Shown here piece after piece: positions 8,819 through 9,313 of a DNA stretch of 9,313 nt (its first letter is position 1; each line of letters begins with the position of its first letter). This DNA is from an uncultured Demequina sp. (GTDB lineage Bacteria > Actinomycetota > Actinomycetes > Actinomycetales > Demequinaceae). The notes under the pieces are model-generated. The model was not told where the DNA came from, did no database searches, and saw nothing but the letters and a program-made list of their open reading frames with translations. The DNA is taken from positions 1 to 9,313 of the forward strand of contig CALALQ010000346.1 of assembly GCA_937925595.1 (NCBI GenBank). Reading direction: 5' to 3'. The position numbers and the translations under genes are program-made.

Positions 8819-8834
8819 AGTAAGTTAACTCACT
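8819..8834. promoter_or_regulatory. Candidate TetR operator
   Basis: AGTAAGTTAACTCACT is a 16-bp palindrome with one mismatched pair (7 of 8 arm positions match). It overlaps the end of the regulator's -10 box and its predicted transcription start, the classic place for autorepression. TetR-family operators usually have this length and symmetry. Binding is inferred. Confidence 0.6.
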
Positions 8835-8837
8835 ATA
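8832..8837 (-). promoter_or_regulatory. Candidate -10 box of the TetR-family gene
   Basis: The minus strand reads TATAGT, one base from consensus, giving a transcript start near 8825 and a leader of about 20 bases to the GTG at 8804. A TTGAC lies on the same strand at 8845-8841 but is too close to serve as its -35. Confidence 0.5.
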
Positions 8838-8854
8838 GCAGTCAAGTCAGGGAA

Positions 8855-8887
8855 CACCCTGAACTTTCGCCGGTGCACCCTGAACTT
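8855..8887. repeat. Direct repeat pair between regulator and transporter genes
   Basis: CACCCTGAACTT occurs at 8855-8866 and again at 8876-8887, identical over 12 bp with a 21-bp period, about two turns of the helix. An inverted half, CAGGG at 8848-8852, pairs with CCCTG at 8857-8861. The spacing suggests two proteins binding the same face of the DNA, or a local duplication. The repeats lie 49-81 bp upstream of the ABC ATPase start. Confidence 0.75.
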
Positions 8888-8922
8888 CATCAAAAGCGCT
8901 GGCGGCGGCTCGACCCCTCCCC

Positions 8923-8928
8923 TACTGT
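8923..8928 (+). promoter_or_regulatory. Candidate -10 box, leaderless start of the ABC ATPase
   Basis: TACTGT fits TANNNT and lies 7 bases before the ATG at 8936, with no Shine-Dalgarno sequence between. This suggests a leaderless transcript. No clear -35 is seen. Confidence 0.45.
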
Positions 8929-8935
8929 CGAGCAC

Positions 8936-9313
8936 ATGACAACGGCAACACTCGCTCCCCCAGCGATCACCGCCCGCAACGTCAGCCGATCGTTCGGCGA
9001 CGTGAAGGCAGTGGTGAACGCCACCCTCACGGTCCCCCAGGGATCCGTGACTGCCCTCATCGGCCCCAACGGCTGCGGCAAGACCACGCTCATGCTGATG
9101 CTCGCGGGACTCCTCCGACCTGACGGGGGCGAGATCGTCGTCGACGGTCACTCTCCCGTCACCAACTCCGGCGCCGTGCGCAACGCCATCGGCTGGATGC
9201 CCGATCAGCTCGGCTCGTGGGACAACCTCACGTGCCTGCAGACCCTCACCCTCATGGGGCAGGCGTACCGCGAGAAGAAGGAGTACGCGCGCCAGCGTGG
9301 ACTCGGCCTTCTC
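8936..9313 (+). CDS. ABC transporter ATP-binding protein, 5' part
   Basis: The gene is open to the right edge; its first 126 residues are visible, beginning MTTATLAPPAITARNV. Walker A is GPNGCGKTT (43-51). The Q-loop region reads IGWMPDQLGSWDNLT, with Asp where most ABC proteins have Gln right after MP; such PD or PE variants occur in ABC-2-type export ATPases. Signature and Walker B motifs would lie beyond the window. The single visible domain and the RSFG-VKAV start fit an ATPase that works with a separate membrane partner, probably encoded downstream, in drug or lipid export. Being divergent from a TetR-family gene supports an inducible exporter, but the substrate is unknown. The start is chosen as the only suitable ATG, without a ribosome binding site. 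Confidence 0.88.
   Translation, partial: MTTATLAPPAITARNVSRSFGDVKAVVNATLTVPQGSVTALIGPNGCGKTTLMLMLAGLLRPDGGEIVVDGHSPVTNSGAVRNAIGWMPDQLGSWDNLTCLQTLTLMGQAYREKKEYARQRGLGLL

Noticed and set aside
9079..9093. Missing Gln after MP in the Q-loop as a sign of an inactive ABC ATPase
   Set aside because: An Asp or Glu at this place is found in ABC-2-type export ATPases, and Walker A is intact.

Overview
The window is high-GC DNA. Its start-codon use (several GTG starts), 4-bp stop/start overlaps and two apparently leaderless genes fit an actinobacterium, probably of the Micrococcales; the genus cannot be settled from the sequence alone. Most of the window is ordinary core and transport biology, and I do not see a clear undescribed multi-gene system. 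The points worth a second look are mainly non-coding.

Left part (1-4341, genes on the minus strand): a perfect 52-bp palindrome lies at the left edge, followed by a gene for a small membrane protein of unknown function (197-658). A three-gene sugar ABC importer follows, transcribed in the order substrate-binding lipoprotein (2932-4032), single-domain ATPase (2083-2832), permease (743-2086). The binding protein and permease look like XylF and XylH, so xylose or a related monosaccharide is the likely cargo. A long hairpin between the binding-protein and ATPase genes could set their expression ratio. A strong hairpin (688-722) ends the operon. The 309-bp gap upstream holds a weak promoter candidate and two 13-bp palindromes that could be operators.

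Middle (4342-6768): lysC and asd form a two-gene operon on the minus strand, overlapping by 4 bp. They encode the first two steps from aspartate to lysine, threonine, methionine and diaminopimelate. lysC has a well-placed internal ribosome binding site and ATG that would give a separate regulatory beta subunit.

Right part (6769-9313): a type-B carboxylesterase gene on the plus strand runs divergently from lysC. It converges on, and overlaps by 43 bp, a TetR-family regulator gene on the minus strand. The regulator is divergent from the start of an ABC transporter ATPase gene that runs off the right edge. Their shared 131-bp gap holds a near-perfect palindrome over the regulator's promoter and a 12-bp direct repeat spaced by 21 bp. 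This suggests that the TetR protein controls itself and the transporter.
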